Source of the DNA: an uncultured Opitutia bacterium
GTDB taxonomy: Bacteria; Verrucomicrobiota; Verrucomicrobiia; Opitutales; Coraliomargaritaceae
DNA: 64,000 bases
Assembly: GCA_937136395.1 (NCBI GenBank)
Contig: CAKZOI010000073.1
Coordinates: forward strand, 92,041 to 156,040
Direction: 5' to 3'
The number at the start of each line of letters is the position of its first letter. The first letter of the stretch is position 1. Shown here piece after piece: positions 21,143 through 31,567 of this stretch. The notes under the pieces were generated by a model. That model was not told the origin of the DNA, did not search any database, and saw nothing but the letters and a program-made list of their open reading frames with translations. The position numbers were made by a program, and so were the translations under genes.

Positions 21143-22179
21143 ACTTCTTTCAATTTCAAGATCCACTCTTTTTTTTACTCCTACTATTGCTCCCAGTGCT
21201 GGCATGGTGGGCGGGTCGCATGGGACCAGAAGCAGCTGTTCGCTTCTCAAGCACTGCGCTCGTTAAAGCGGTTAGCCACAATCGGCGCAGTCGTCCAGGC
21301 CGTATGCTTTTCGGATTACGCTTGTTAGCGCTTGTGGCACTCATCACAGCCCTCGCTCGCCCACAGCTTGGTAAAATGAACGACACCACCGACGCCGAAG
21401 GAATCGACATCGTCGTCACACTCGACTTATCCCTATCGATGCGCGCATTAGACCTCTCAACACGCGAGGATGTGGTCACTCGACTCGACGCCGCCAAGCG
21501 AGTTGTTCATGAATTTATCGGCAAGCGCCCTTACGATCGTATCGGGATTGTCGCCTTCGCTTCTGAAGCTTATGTCGTCAGTCCGCTCACGCTCAATCAC
21601 GATTGGTTGAAAAAAAACCTCGACCGTCTTGAGCTAGGAGAAATCGACGGTGGTGGCACGGCGATCGGCACCGCTCTAGGCGCCAGTGTGAATCGTTTAC
21701 GCGATCATGAATCACGCAGTCGTATCGTCATCCTGCTCACAGACGGCGAAAACAACTCTGGGGTCATTTCACCCATTGGTGCCGCGGAAGCCGCTAAAAC
21801 TTACGGCGTTAAAGTCTACACCATCGCAACAGGAAAAAAAGGCCGCGTTGCCGCACCAGAGACAGACCAGCGCACTGGCCAAGTTCTACGTGATCGAGAC
21901 GGCAGACCGGTCTATCGCGGACGTTCAATGCCATCCGACTATGACGAGGTTGAACTCACCGAAATTGCAAGCATGACGGGTGGTCAGTTTTTCCGGGCAA
22001 CCGAAAGTGGCGACCTCGAACGTATATACGACGAAATCGATGAGCTAGAAAAGACCACTATTGAGCTTCGCTCCTACGCCACTTTTACAGAGCTCTTCAT
22101 CTGGCCCGCGCTCACTGGACTAGCTTTACTCCTAATCGAACAACTACTTCGCAACACACGCTACCGTAGACTGCCATGA
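21139..22179 (+). CDS. batA: BatA, membrane-anchored VWA protein
   Basis: 346 residues, GTG start inside the stop of the previous gene. An N-terminal hydrophobic pair ([32 protein letters not shown]) precedes a von Willebrand A domain with the MIDAS motif DLSLS ([11 protein letters not shown]) and [11 protein letters not shown]; a C-terminal helix ([18 protein letters not shown]) closes it. BatA and BatB are thought to form a membrane complex on the periplasmic side that supports stress or oxygen tolerance. The stop overlaps the next ATG by 4 bp. Confidence 0.92.
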   Translation: MNFFQFQDPLFFLLLLLLPVLAWWAGRMGPEAAVRFSSTALVKAVSHNRRSRPGRMLFGLRLLALVALITALARPQLGKMNDTTDAEGIDIVVTLDLSLSMRALDLSTREDVVTRLDAAKRVVHEFIGKRPYDRIGIVAFASEAYVVSPLTLNHDWLKKNLDRLELGEIDGGGTAIGTALGASVNRLRDHESRSRIVILLTDGENNSGVISPIGAAEAAKTYGVKVYTIATGKKGRVAAPETDQRTGQVLRDRDGRPVYRGRSMPSDYDEVELTEIASMTGGQFFRATESGDLERIYDEIDELEKTTIELRSYATFTELFIWPALTGLALLLIEQLLRNTRYRRLP

Positions 22180-24242
22180 ACTTCGAACACACAGTCTGGC
22201 TCTATATCACTGCTGCAATCGTCTGTATTGCCGCAACGATGATCGCCTTCGGACTCCAACGCCGTGAAACCTTACTCAGTAAGTTCGCTGCGAATCGCTT
22301 GCTGGATCAACTCACCGAAAAAGCCAGTCAGACGCGCACACTCATTAAAGCAGTCTGTATACTCATCGGCCTGGCTGCGATCGGAGTCGCACTCGCGCGC
22401 CCACAATACGGAGTCGAATGGTCCGAGCGTAAAGCACGTGGCCTCGACATCGTATTCGTGCTCGACAGCTCTAAGAGTATGCTTGCCACTGACATGCGCC
22501 CAACTCGGCTCGATCGCGCAAAACTCGCAGTCATCGACTTAACCGAACGCTTAGAGAGTGACCGAATTGGACTCGTCGCCTTCGCTGGACGAGCGTTTCT
22601 ACAAACGCCCCCAACACTCGATTACTCTGCCTTTCGCGAAAGTCTAGATGCCATCAGTCCAGAGAGCATGACCAGTGGTGGCAGTGATCTCGGTAATGCC
22701 ATCAAAGAAGCCGAGAAAGCCTTTCCACAAGACAACAACTTTAAAGTTATCATTCTGCTAACTGATGGCGAAGACCTCGGAGGCAGCGCTATCGAAACCG
22801 CGAAGGCCGCTGCTAAAAACGGTATTAAAGTCTATGCAATCGGCATCGGCACCCCAGAAGGCGACTACCTTCGTATTCGCAACGAGCGAGGCGAAGAAAG
22901 CTTCATTCGCGATGATTCGGGTCAACCCGTGCGCAGCCAACTAGACGAATCGAATCTACAAGAAATTGCTCAACTCACTGGCGGATCGTATAGTCGGCTC
23001 AGCTCACAATCACTCGAAGCGCTCTACAATTCAGTGATCGCCACACTCCCCCGCGAGGAGCGCGAAGCCGAGATGCAAGAGCGCGCCATCGAGCGCTATC
23101 AATGGGCCATAGGTATTGCATTATTTTTTCTAGTATTGGAAATATTGATACGTCGTCGCAGCAATGCACGTATTCATGCAGCACTCTTCGCCATAGCACT
23201 GATTCCGGCACTACCACAAAGCTCCGAAGCACAAGAAAGCATCCCTCTTGACTCTGAAACAGACAGCACAGAAGTCGAAACTGATCCATTAAGCATTCCA
23301 GAGGATGCACGCATTAGCTACAACCAAGCATTCGAGGCACTCACCAATGGCAATATAGAAGCCGCCAAAACGCTTTACCAAAGCAGCATCGCACAGACCG
23401 ACGATTTGCAGCTACAACGCGACGCCTTATATAACCTAGCACATAGCACCTACCAGACTGGCCGACAAACCTACACAACTGGAGACCTTGAAGCGTCGAT
23501 TGAGGAAATGAAAGCAGCCGAAGCGTTGTTCAATTCAGCTTTAGAAATCGATCCGAATGACAGTGCAGCTGCCGAAGACTTAAAGAAAGTCACCGCCGTT
23601 CGCGAAGCGATCGAAAAGCTCAAACAGGAACAAGACGAACAAGAATCTGAAAACCAAGATTCAGAGAATCAAGACCAACAAAACTCCGATCAAAATCAAA
23701 ATTCGGACGATCAGTCACAAGAAGAGCAGGACTCGGACCAACAGGACCAACAGGACCAACAGGAGTCGGATCAGCAAGAGTCGGATCAGCAAGACCAACA
23801 ACAAGAGGGAGAAGACAGTCAACTATCCGAAAGCAACGAAGCCTCAGATCAGTCGCAAGAGAATCCATCAGAAGGCGATGAAGGTGAAGAAAATCAGGAT
23901 GCATCTCAACAGTCCTCTCCTAGTGACGAGTCCTCGGAAGAACAAGAATCCACCCGTAATCCAGCTGACGACATGGCTGAAGATGAACCAGCCGGTGAAG
24001 ACGAGCAAAGTGCTGAAAGCGAAGAGACTAACGAGCCAGGCAGCACTCCCCAAGTCAATGAAAGCGAAGCCTCCGAAGAAGACTCTGAAGGCGCACAAGC
24101 CACTGGCTCTGCAATACAAGTCGAAGGCATGACTCAAGAAGATGCCGCCGCTCTTTTAGAAAGCCTACGCGATGACGAAAAACTCCTCCCTTTTGTCGAA
24201 CAAGGCGCACCACGTAACCGCGGAAAAATCCGCGACTGGTAG
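22176..24242 (+). CDS. batB: BatB-BatC fusion: VWA domain plus TPR and acidic tail
   Basis: 688 residues. Residues 1-330 are BatB: two helices, VWA with MIDAS DSSKS ([14 protein letters not shown]), [11 protein letters not shown] and a closing helix ([16 protein letters not shown]). Then a signal-like segment ([18 protein letters not shown]) leads to a TPR region ([35 protein letters not shown]), which corresponds to BatC. Residues from about 485 to 660 are a low-complexity tail of Asp, Glu, Gln and Ser built from short DNA repeats. In many genomes BatB and BatC are separate genes; here they are one protein. Confidence 0.88.
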   Translation: MNFEHTVWLYITAAIVCIAATMIAFGLQRRETLLSKFAANRLLDQLTEKASQTRTLIKAVCILIGLAAIGVALARPQYGVEWSERKARGLDIVFVLDSSKSMLATDMRPTRLDRAKLAVIDLTERLESDRIGLVAFAGRAFLQTPPTLDYSAFRESLDAISPESMTSGGSDLGNAIKEAEKAFPQDNNFKVIILLTDGEDLGGSAIETAKAAAKNGIKVYAIGIGTPEGDYLRIRNERGEESFIRDDSGQPVRSQLDESNLQEIAQLTGGSYSRLSSQSLEALYNSVIATLPREEREAEMQERAIERYQWAIGIALFFLVLEILIRRRSNARIHAALFAIALIPALPQSSEAQESIPLDSETDSTEVETDPLSIPEDARISYNQAFEALTNGNIEAAKTLYQSSIAQTDDLQLQRDALYNLAHSTYQTGRQTYTTGDLEASIEEMKAAEALFNSALEIDPNDSAAAEDLKKVTAVREAIEKLKQEQDEQESENQDSENQDQQNSDQNQNSDDQSQEEQDSDQQDQQDQQESDQQESDQQDQQQEGEDSQLSESNEASDQSQENPSEGDEGEENQDASQQSSPSDESSEEQESTRNPADDMAEDEPAGEDEQSAESEETNEPGSTPQVNESEASEEDSEGAQATGSAIQVEGMTQEDAAALLESLRDDEKLLPFVEQGAPRNRGKIRDW

Positions 24243-24255
24243 ATACCCATTTGTC

Positions 24256-26079
24256 ATGAAGTTCAAACAGTCAGCATACATCCTATTCTTACTCTTCGCC
24301 GGCTTAGTGGCGCATGCCGCTGTCACAGTGACGGCACAATTTCAACCAAAGGTCATACCCCTTGGCGACAAGGCACAGTATGTCGTTTCAATCAAAGAAA
24401 CCAGCTCAAGTGGCAGACCAGAAACAGAGCGCATCACCTCATTGCCAATCCCTCAATCTGGCGGTCTCAGCTTGCGCAATGGCCGAGTCTCTAATAGCCA
24501 ACAGTCCGCTTTCATAAACGGTAAAGCGGAGCATTCGATCACCCAAAATCTCATCATCGAGGCCAGCGCCCCACGCGTCGGTAATTTCACGATTCCTAGC
24601 TACACATTTTCCTACAAAGGCGAGACCTACACAGCACCTGCGGCGACCTTACAGGTCACCGAACGCCCTGCCGATGCACCGCCCCCCGTCAACGAGCTCA
24701 TCTACCTGAAAGTCGAAGCCCCGAACGAACTCTACATCGGACAAACAGCGCGGATTGAGCTCAAACTCTACGTTCATGAACAAGCACGTTACCGAGGTTA
24801 TGACGACTTCACTCGCAACGCCGACGGATTCACTATCAGCGATTTACCAGAAGGCACCGATCAGCTTGAACGTATCGGCAATTATCGCTATCAAGTCATC
24901 ACATGGCCACTAACGATCACACCGATCCAAAGCGGAGCTCAAAACCTAAATTTCGAGTTTTCCATCGTAGCCGACTTACCTAACCAAAGGAATCGTCGTT
25001 CCCCGTTTGGAGGCAACAGCCCCTTCGGTGGCAGCATCTTCAACGACTTCTTTTCTACACGCTCGGAGCGATTCAACCTCTTCAACGAGCCTACACAGAT
25101 CAATGTGCTCCCACTACCCCAAACTGGAAAACCAGAGAGCTTTAGCGGTGCAATTGGAGATTTCAGCATACAAGTATCCACCGACGCAAACGACAGCCGC
25201 GTGGGTGAACCGATTATGCTCTCACTTAAAGTCAGCGGTAGCGGCAACTTCGACCGTATAAACGGACCGACCTTACCTGAAAGCGCGACATGGCGCAACT
25301 ACGAGCCAGAATCAACCATGGAAGCGTCACCGGCAAACCCACTCGCGGGTGTGAAGCGCTTCGATTATGTCTTCATCCCCCAACAAGCAGGTAAGCATTC
25401 CTTGCCAGAGGTGAAATTCAGCTTTTTTGATCCTGAAGAAAAAAAATACATCGAACTCAGCGCACCGCCCATTTCAGTCGAAGTAAAGCCCTCACTGCAA
25501 GCACGAGCACCTGTCTCAGCTACAACAGCCCCCAACCAGCCACAGACAAAAAATGAACCAGTGCCCAACAAAACACTGAGCCCTGAAGAAGTTTTGCTCA
25601 CCCTTGACTATCGCCCACAAACAAGTGCGCCAACAGGCTTTGGCATACTCAAGCAACCAGTCTTCTACACCTTCAATGCAGTCACAGGGATCGCCCTTTT
25701 CGCTGCAGGTCTCCTACTCTACAAACGGAAGCGACTTGCAACGGATCTCGAATACGCCAACCAGCATGCCGCACGTGCCGAACTAAAAACGTCCTTAGCG
25801 ACAGCAAGGTCAACAGAAGATCCAGACGCCTTCTACCGCGCCGCACAAGTATCAGTGCGCCTTGCAGCGGGTTTACACTTCAAACAAAACCTACGCGCCG
25901 CAGAGTTCAGCCAGCTCGAAGCACTTTTCCGATCCAAGCCAATCGCTGATAGCGTCATTACTGCAGCACAAAAGCTATTCAGTCAGGCCGACGCCGTTCG
26001 TTTCTCAGGTAGCAAAAGCGAAAGCAATGACCTTCGCACAGCTCGACAGCACTTAGACACCATTTTGAAAGCACTATGA
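24256..26079 (+). CDS. batD: BatD (oxygen-tolerance) protein
   Basis: 607 residues from ATG 24256 (MKFKQSAYILFLLFAGLVAHA, signal peptide), 13 bp after batB; the open frame extends into batB but that part is not homologous. The mature protein is a large beta-rich periplasmic region (VTVTAQFQPKVIPLGDKAQYVVSI) typical of BatD, with one transmembrane helix near residue 480 (AVTGIALFAAGLLLY) and a cytoplasmic helical tail. Overlaps batE by 4 bp (ATGA). Confidence 0.9.
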   Translation: MKFKQSAYILFLLFAGLVAHAAVTVTAQFQPKVIPLGDKAQYVVSIKETSSSGRPETERITSLPIPQSGGLSLRNGRVSNSQQSAFINGKAEHSITQNLIIEASAPRVGNFTIPSYTFSYKGETYTAPAATLQVTERPADAPPPVNELIYLKVEAPNELYIGQTARIELKLYVHEQARYRGYDDFTRNADGFTISDLPEGTDQLERIGNYRYQVITWPLTITPIQSGAQNLNFEFSIVADLPNQRNRRSPFGGNSPFGGSIFNDFFSTRSERFNLFNEPTQINVLPLPQTGKPESFSGAIGDFSIQVSTDANDSRVGEPIMLSLKVSGSGNFDRINGPTLPESATWRNYEPESTMEASPANPLAGVKRFDYVFIPQQAGKHSLPEVKFSFFDPEEKKYIELSAPPISVEVKPSLQARAPVSATTAPNQPQTKNEPVPNKTLSPEEVLLTLDYRPQTSAPTGFGILKQPVFYTFNAVTGIALFAAGLLLYKRKRLATDLEYANQHAARAELKTSLATARSTEDPDAFYRAAQVSVRLAAGLHFKQNLRAAEFSQLEALFRSKPIADSVITAAQKLFSQADAVRFSGSKSESNDLRTARQHLDTILKAL

Positions 26080-26810
26080 AACGCTTCCTTACACACGCCC
26101 TAGTCTCACTTATTCTACTCGCGCAAGCGCTGAAAGCCGACAGCTTCAACGATGGTATCACAGCGTATGAGAATGCCGAATACGAACAAGCGATAGACTA
26201 TTTTGACGCTGCAATCGCTGAAAATGAAACGGCAGCAGCACGCCACAATATGGCCTTAAGTTATTTCCAATTAGGGAAACCCGCCGAAGCCGCATGGCAA
26301 ATCGAGCGCGCTCTGCGCCTCGACCCACTCAAAGAAGAATACCACTACAAGCTTGGCGCGCTACGACAGCAAATCGGCCTCATCGAAGATCAGCCAGGAT
26401 GGTTCACCATCGGCGCTCAATTCTTACCGACGAACACATGGATCTTCATTGCTTGTATTAGCTTCTGGCTACTCATCGCAGCATGTGTGCTACCAAGTAT
26501 CGGCGGCCTCCCCGTCAACCTTGGCATAAAGGCGACTCGCGCGATCTCGATACTGTCACTATTGCTCGCACTTCCCGCCTTATGGATACACCAGGGCTTA
26601 AACCAAAATGGTATCATCGTGAGTGATGCAGTTGCAGACCTCCACGCCGCGCCTGCAAGTGCCGCACCCGCAAGCGGCGTCGCACGCCCAGGTGAGCGAG
26701 CTCGCATTCTTGATCAATACAACGATTTCTACAAGGTCGAAACCGAAGCACACATTTCAGGCTGGATTAAAAAAGACTCCTTTCGTCCACTACGTTTGGA
26801 GAAAAATTAG
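26076..26810 (+). CDS. batE: BatE: TPR plus SH3-like domain
   Basis: 244 residues. A signal peptide (MKRFLTHALVSLILLAQALKA) is followed by TPR repeats (FNDGITAYENAEYEQAIDYF; ARHNMALSYFQLGKPAEAAWQ), two transmembrane helices (TWIFIACISFWLLIAACVL; ISILSLLLALPALWI) and a bacterial SH3-like domain (VARPGERARILDQYNDFYKV, then GWIKKDSFRPL). This architecture is BatE. It is the last gene of the moxR-bat run and is followed by a hairpin terminator. Confidence 0.88.
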   Translation: MKRFLTHALVSLILLAQALKADSFNDGITAYENAEYEQAIDYFDAAIAENETAAARHNMALSYFQLGKPAEAAWQIERALRLDPLKEEYHYKLGALRQQIGLIEDQPGWFTIGAQFLPTNTWIFIACISFWLLIAACVLPSIGGLPVNLGIKATRAISILSLLLALPALWIHQGLNQNGIIVSDAVADLHAAPASAAPASGVARPGERARILDQYNDFYKVETEAHISGWIKKDSFRPLRLEKN

Positions 26811-26870
26811 ACGCACAGGACTGCTTGCTTACGATTAACTATACTACCACCGACAAACAATGATGAGCCA

Positions 26871-26902
26871 AAAAAAGCCTCGCTGTTAAGCGAGGCTTTT
26901 GT
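26871..26902. terminator. Bidirectional terminator between batE and rhaA
   Basis: AAGCCTCGCT (26875-26884) and AGCGAGGCTT (26889-26898) form a 10-bp stem with a 4-base loop. Flanking runs of A on the left and T on the right supply U tracts for both directions, serving the convergent batE and rhaA transcripts. Confidence 0.9.
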
Positions 26903-26950
26903 GTAAGGGTTTATTTCTCAAATGGTCATCACCATTCTCGGCAACTGAGA

Positions 26951-28192
26951 TTAGTTGCGGCCCGAGAGAACGCTCGCTTCATAGGCTTTCACATCCTCAA
27001 GAAGCGACAGTTCACCAGGCACATCGTTGCGCTTACAGAACTCTTCCCAAACGATGGACCATGGCAATGCCTTGGCTTGCTCTAAGAGCGCGAGACGAGT
27101 GGTAAAATCACCAGCAAGCTCAGCAGCACGCAATTGTTCGCGTGGTTCGAGTAGAGCAAGGAGAAGCGACTTCTGCGCGGCACGTGTGCCGATCGCCCAA
27201 GCGCCAATACGATTGATAGACGCATCGAAGAAATCGAGTCCAATATGTGTGCGTGGGAGCACATCACAACGCACGAGCTCTTGCATGATGTTTTGTGTCG
27301 CATCATCGAAGAGGACAACGTGATCGCTGTCCCAACGCACACCACGAGAGACGTGAAGCAACAACTCAGGCACATACATCATGACTGATGAAATCTTATC
27401 AGCGATGCCCTCTGTAGGATGGAAGTGCCCTGCATCTAAGCATAATGCAGTCTGGTTCTTAATCGCGTAGCCCATATAGAACTCGTGCGAACCAACCACC
27501 ATGCTCTCAGACCCAATACCGAAGAGCTTGCACTCAACTGCATCGATGTGATGCGCAGGGTTGAGCTTCTCTGCAAAAATTTCGTCCAAGCTATCAGAAA
27601 GACGCTGGCGGTAGCTTTGGCGGTCCGCAGGCATATCTTTCATGCCGTCTGGAACCCAGACATTCATAACGCTGGCGCTGCCAAGCTGCTCACCCATTGC
27701 AGCACTGATGATACGTGAGCGCTTGCAATGCTCGATCCAAAACTGGCGTATCTCTGGATCTGGGTGGCTGAGAGTGAGTCCGTCATCAGCCTTCGGGTGT
27801 GAGAAACATGACGGGTTGAAATCAAGGCCGATGCCCTGTTCTTTGGCCCAATCTATCCAGCTTTGGAAGTGCTTCACTTCAATCTGGTCGCGATCGACAG
27901 CCTCGCCACCGAAATCACCATAGATTGCGTGTAGGTTGAGGCGGTGCTTACCAGGGAGTATGGAAAGGACTTTTTCCAAGTCTTGACGCAGTTCAGCTAT
28001 TGAGCGTGCTTTACCTGGATAATTACCTGTCACAGCTAGGCCACTGCCCAGTGCGCCAGCACCTTCTTCAAAGCCGACAACATCGTCGCCCTGCCAGCAG
28101 TGCAATGAAATTGGAGTTTTTGCCATAGCCGCAAGGGCTGCTTCTACGTCAACGCCTAGAGAAGCGTATAGTTCTTTTACTTGATCAAACAT
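26951..28192 (-). CDS. rhaA: L-rhamnose isomerase
   Basis: 413 residues from ATG 28192 ([20 protein letters not shown]); the frame is open 33 codons further but not homologous. It converts L-rhamnose to L-rhamnulose. Family-specific motifs: [25 protein letters not shown] [20 protein letters not shown], and the metal site [13 protein letters not shown]. It lies opposite an AraC regulator and 8 kb from the BMC operon that holds the matching aldolase; rhamnulokinase is at 43.6 kb. The split layout with shared pathway strongly suggests a rhamnose regulon. Confidence 0.95.
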   Translation of the reverse strand: MFDQVKELYASLGVDVEAALAAMAKTPISLHCWQGDDVVGFEEGAGALGSGLAVTGNYPGKARSIAELRQDLEKVLSILPGKHRLNLHAIYGDFGGEAVDRDQIEVKHFQSWIDWAKEQGIGLDFNPSCFSHPKADDGLTLSHPDPEIRQFWIEHCKRSRIISAAMGEQLGSASVMNVWVPDGMKDMPADRQSYRQRLSDSLDEIFAEKLNPAHHIDAVECKLFGIGSESMVVGSHEFYMGYAIKNQTALCLDAGHFHPTEGIADKISSVMMYVPELLLHVSRGVRWDSDHVVLFDDATQNIMQELVRCDVLPRTHIGLDFFDASINRIGAWAIGTRAAQKSLLLALLEPREQLRAAELAGDFTTRLALLEQAKALPWSIVWEEFCKRNDVPGELSLLEDVKAYEASVLSGRN

Positions 28193-28219
28193 AATAGCAT
28201 GTGGGGTTATTAAACGCAT

Positions 28220-28248
28220 ATAATACCTCTTTTTCGGCATAATGTGAA
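28220..28248 (-). promoter_or_regulatory. Likely sigma-70-type promoter of rhaA
   Basis: On the minus strand TTCACA (28248-28243) and TATTAT (28225-28220) are 17 bp apart, ending 27 bp before the rhaA ATG. The match to the -35 and -10 consensus is good. The region lies between rhaA and the divergent AraC regulator, which would be expected to activate it. Confidence 0.5.
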
Positions 28249-28303
28249 TGCACGGCATGACATTAGGTTTGCACTTTTTGACATTGCGCATACCACTTTA
28301 GTC

Positions 28304-29197
28304 GTGCCACAAACAACTGATAGTTTTAGTCGCTACTTGCCTACAGACCAGCAAGCAAAGGCTTGGGGCTGGAGACTCGTTCACGCGGGCAGACAAAACG
28401 TGCCTGCAAATTCAATATACCCCAGTAAAGGGCATCCACTAGACTACCTTTTTGACAAAGATGGCCGACGGACATTAGACGAATATCAAATCGTCTATAT
28501 CTCACGCGGCGCAGGCACATTTGAGTCTGAAAGGCAAACAAAGACAACCGTTCGAGCAGGTGAAGCCATGCTACTCTTTCCTGGCGAATGGCATCAATAT
28601 CAACCCTTAGCGGAAAGCGGCTGGTCCGAATATTGGGTGGGATTCCGCGGTCGTGAAGCAGATCGTGTAATGCAGTCCTTTTTTTCCGCTGAAACGCCTA
28701 TTTGCACAGTGGGGCAAAGTGATGCCCTCATACAGCACTTCGATCAAATTTTGCACTGGCTGCAACAATCAGTGCTGGCCAAAGAGCAGATATTGGCAAG
28801 CCATGTGCCGCTTGCACTTGCCTTCCTCAAGTCAGCCTCGCTCACGAAAGACAGCCCACAAAGTAAAGACAACGAACTCGTGTTGCAGGCCAAAGCAACC
28901 ATGCTTGCAAATCTTGAAACGAATACAGACCTTGAGGCACTCGCTCAACAGCTTGGCGTCAGCTATTCACGCTTTCGCTTCGCCTTCAAAAAACAAACAG
29001 GCTACGCCCCACGCGCATTTGAGAATATCATTAAGCTCAATCGTGCACGTGACCTTCTGCTACGCGAACGACTCAGTGTGAGCGAAACGGCTAATGCACT
29101 TGGTTTTTCGACAGTTTACTATTTTTCGCGAGCGTTTAAAAAACAGTTCAGCCAATCACCCCAACAATGGCTAAAGAAGCATCTAGAGTCGGTATAG
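28304..29197 (+). CDS. AraC-family regulator, probably of rhamnose genes
   Basis: About 297 residues from the GTG at 28304; the frame is open to a GTG at 28244, which would leave only 51 bp to rhaA, and there is no ATG. The N-terminal half is a cupin sugar-sensing domain (YIVYISRGAGTFES-like QIVYISRGAGTF, then AGEAMLLFPGEWHQYQP). The C-terminal 100 residues hold two helix-turn-helix motifs (LEALAQQLGVSYSRFRFAFKK; VSETANALGFSTVYYFSRAFKK). Divergence from rhaA suggests it is the rhamnose-responsive activator (inference). Confidence 0.85.
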   Translation: MPQTTDSFSRYLPTDQQAKAWGWRLVHAGRQNVPANSIYPSKGHPLDYLFDKDGRRTLDEYQIVYISRGAGTFESERQTKTTVRAGEAMLLFPGEWHQYQPLAESGWSEYWVGFRGREADRVMQSFFSAETPICTVGQSDALIQHFDQILHWLQQSVLAKEQILASHVPLALAFLKSASLTKDSPQSKDNELVLQAKATMLANLETNTDLEALAQQLGVSYSRFRFAFKKQTGYAPRAFENIIKLNRARDLLLRERLSVSETANALGFSTVYYFSRAFKKQFSQSPQQWLKKHLESV

Positions 29198-29300
29198 AAA
29201 TGTCGCAATTCATTCCGACACAGGATTCACACTCATACTTCTAAAAGCCGCACAATACATATCTTGCGCTCAACCACAGCACTCTCCTACTCATTACTGC

Positions 29301-30574
29301 ATGTCGACTCATCAGCAAAGTAGTCAGCCACGTCCCTTTCACGTAATGGCCAAAGCGATTGGCCCAATCTGTAACCTAGACTGCACTTATTGTTTTTATC
29401 TAGAAAAGGAACAGCTCTACCCCAGCAACGAAAAGTGGAAGATGTCGGACGAGCGGCTAGAAACCTTTATCCGCGATTATATCGCAGCGCAGCCGGGCAA
29501 TGAAGTCAGTTTCGCCTTTCAAGGCGGTGAGCCGACACTTCTCGGTGTCGATTACTTTCGCAAGGTGGTCGCCTTTCAAAAAAACATGCACAAGGCAAAC
29601 AAATCAGCACCGCCTTTCAGACCAACGGCACGCTGCTCGATGATGAATGGGGCCATTTTCTCTCTGAAAACAACTTCCTAGTAGGCATCTCGATTGATGG
29701 TCCTGAAGACCTGCACAATGTGAACCGCGTCGACAAAAAGGGCAACAATACCTACAAGAACGTCATGCGTGGACTCAATATACTGCGCAAATACAAAGTC
29801 GAATTCAACACGCTTAGTTGTGTGAGTTCCGTGACTGTCCAGCATCCAGTAAAAATCTACAGATTTTTAAAAAGCATAGGCTCGAAATATCTACAATTCA
29901 TACCGATCGTTGAACGCGAAGTCGACACTACGGCAGCTAAACTAGGCCTCGATTTCGCGGCTCCACCCGACCTAGACACGCCCCCATTAAATAAAGAAAA
30001 TCCACGTATGTCTAAATTTGCCGTCCCAGCAGAGGCCTATGGCGATTTTTTAGTAAAAATATTCAACGAATGGATTAAACGCGACGTCGGAAAGACCTAT
30101 GTCCAACTTTTCGATGTCGCCTTTGGTAAATGGCTTAATAACCCCGGGGGAATTTGCTACTTTGCCGAAACCTGCGGTCGGGCACTTGCAATGGAACACG
30201 ACGGCAATATCTATACCTGCGACCACTACGTTTACCCTAAATACAAGCTAGGCAACTTAATGAACACATCACTAAGTGAACTAGCCAACAGCCCAACTGC
30301 AGAGAAGTTTGGCAATGATAAGCGCGAAAAACTACCACAATACTGCCTAAATTGTCACTATCGGTTTGCATGCAATGGTGAATGCCCAAAGCATCGCTTC
30401 AATTGGACGCCTGACGGTGAATAGGGGCTCAATTACTTATGCCCTGCCTATAAGCATTTTTTTAGACATATCACTCCCGCTATGAATATTATGGTGGATC
30501 TTTATCGTGCGAAACGCTCGCCTGCCGAGGTCATGCAGATTTTACCTAAGCAACGTAAGCGAAACAAAAACTAA
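29301..30574 (+). pseudogene. Anaerobic sulfatase-maturating radical SAM enzyme, broken by a frameshift and an amber codon
   Basis: The first part (29301 to about 29600) has the radical SAM motif CNLDCTYC and FAFQGGEPTLLG. Near 29600 the homologous reading jumps one frame: GKQISTAFQTNGTLLDDEWG continues in the next frame, as if one G were lost from a GGG. The second part keeps SPASM cysteines (CGRALAMEHDGNIYTC; CLNCHYRFACNGEC) to a TAG at 30422-30424. After the TAG the same frame goes on for 49 codons with GLNYLCPAYKHFFRHITPAMN, the normal C-terminus, ending TAA at 30574. The enzyme makes formylglycine in sulfatases. Two independent lesions argue for a real pseudogene. Confidence 0.88.
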
Positions 30575-30582
30575 TTTCCTCA

Positions 30583-31515
30583 ATGAAACATATTCAATTT
30601 ACACCGATCTACCAAGAGCGCGTCTGGGGAGGCACTGATCTCAAAACAAAGCTAGGTCGCGACATCCCAGATGGTAAAGTCATTGGTGAGAGCTGGGAAA
30701 TCGTCGACCGCCCCGAAGCACAGTCCATAAGTAGTGACGGCGCCACCCTTCGAGAACTTATTTCAGCAGACCCCGAAGGTATCATGGGCACTGGTTGGAG
30801 TGCCGAGCGCCCCTTCCCCATTCTTGTCAAATGGCTCGATTGTCAAGAGAGACTCAGCTTACAAGTGCATCCCCCAGCTGACTTGGCAGCATCACTCAAT
30901 GTCAGACCAAAAACAGAAGTTTGGTATGTCGCCGAAGCAAAACCCCATGCCACATTAATTGCAGGACTAAAAAGCGGTGTGACTCGTGAAGACTTCGAGA
31001 AAGGCCTTAAAAAGAATGACCTAGAGTCTCTGGTTCACAGCATCCCTGTCCAAACCGGTGAATCGATTTTCATTCCTAGCGGTCGCATCCACGCTATTGG
31101 GGGCGGCAACTTAATCCTAGAAGTCCAGCAAAACTCCGACACTACCTATAGAGTATATGATTGGGGGCGCGTTGGACTCAATGGGAAGCCCAGAGAATTA
31201 CACATCGAAGCATCGCTAATGAGCAGCGACTTCAACGATTTTAAGCCCAGCACCATCAAACCAACTGAGGGTGATCAAGTGCTAGCGACAAGCGATGTCT
31301 TCAACCTCCGCAAAGTCAGCTTGAAGGTCAATCAGACATTGGCCTTCGAACACGGCTCCCCGCGTATATTAAGCGTCGTCAGCGGCAGTCTTGAAGAAGA
31401 CGATGGCAGCACAATCCAACGCAGCGAGAATGTGCTCCTCCCAGCGAAATATAACTTCAACTACACCTGCAAGGCGGACGCTATAGTCTTAATTACTGAA
31501 GATTTTTTAAAGTAA
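30583..31515 (+). CDS. manA: Mannose-6-phosphate isomerase, type I-like
   Basis: 310 residues. It interconverts mannose 6-phosphate and fructose 6-phosphate with a zinc ion. Motifs: opening IQFTPIYQERVWGGTDL, zinc site SLQVHPPADLA, KTEVWYVAEAKPHA, and the second cupin part IFIPSGRIHAIGGGNLILEVQQNSDTTYRVYDWGR. It begins 8 bp after the broken maturase gene, so it was probably co-transcribed with it. It would feed mannose from algal or plant polysaccharides into glycolysis. Confidence 0.93.
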   Translation: MKHIQFTPIYQERVWGGTDLKTKLGRDIPDGKVIGESWEIVDRPEAQSISSDGATLRELISADPEGIMGTGWSAERPFPILVKWLDCQERLSLQVHPPADLAASLNVRPKTEVWYVAEAKPHATLIAGLKSGVTREDFEKGLKKNDLESLVHSIPVQTGESIFIPSGRIHAIGGGNLILEVQQNSDTTYRVYDWGRVGLNGKPRELHIEASLMSSDFNDFKPSTIKPTEGDQVLATSDVFNLRKVSLKVNQTLAFEHGSPRILSVVSGSLEEDDGSTIQRSENVLLPAKYNFNYTCKADAIVLITEDFLK

Positions 31516-31567
31516 GCCAATAGCATGCTCAGCATACATGAAGCGCTCATTCGGCGCCCAAAGCATA

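Noticed and set aside
29590..29620. Programmed ribosomal frameshift in the maturase gene
   Set aside because: No clear slippery heptamer with a downstream structure at the shift, and the later amber codon would still truncate the product.
30422..30424. In-frame TAG read as pyrrolysine or other recoding in the sulfatase maturase
   Set aside because: No sign of pyrrolysine machinery in the window, and the gene also carries a separate frameshift, so simple inactivation explains both.
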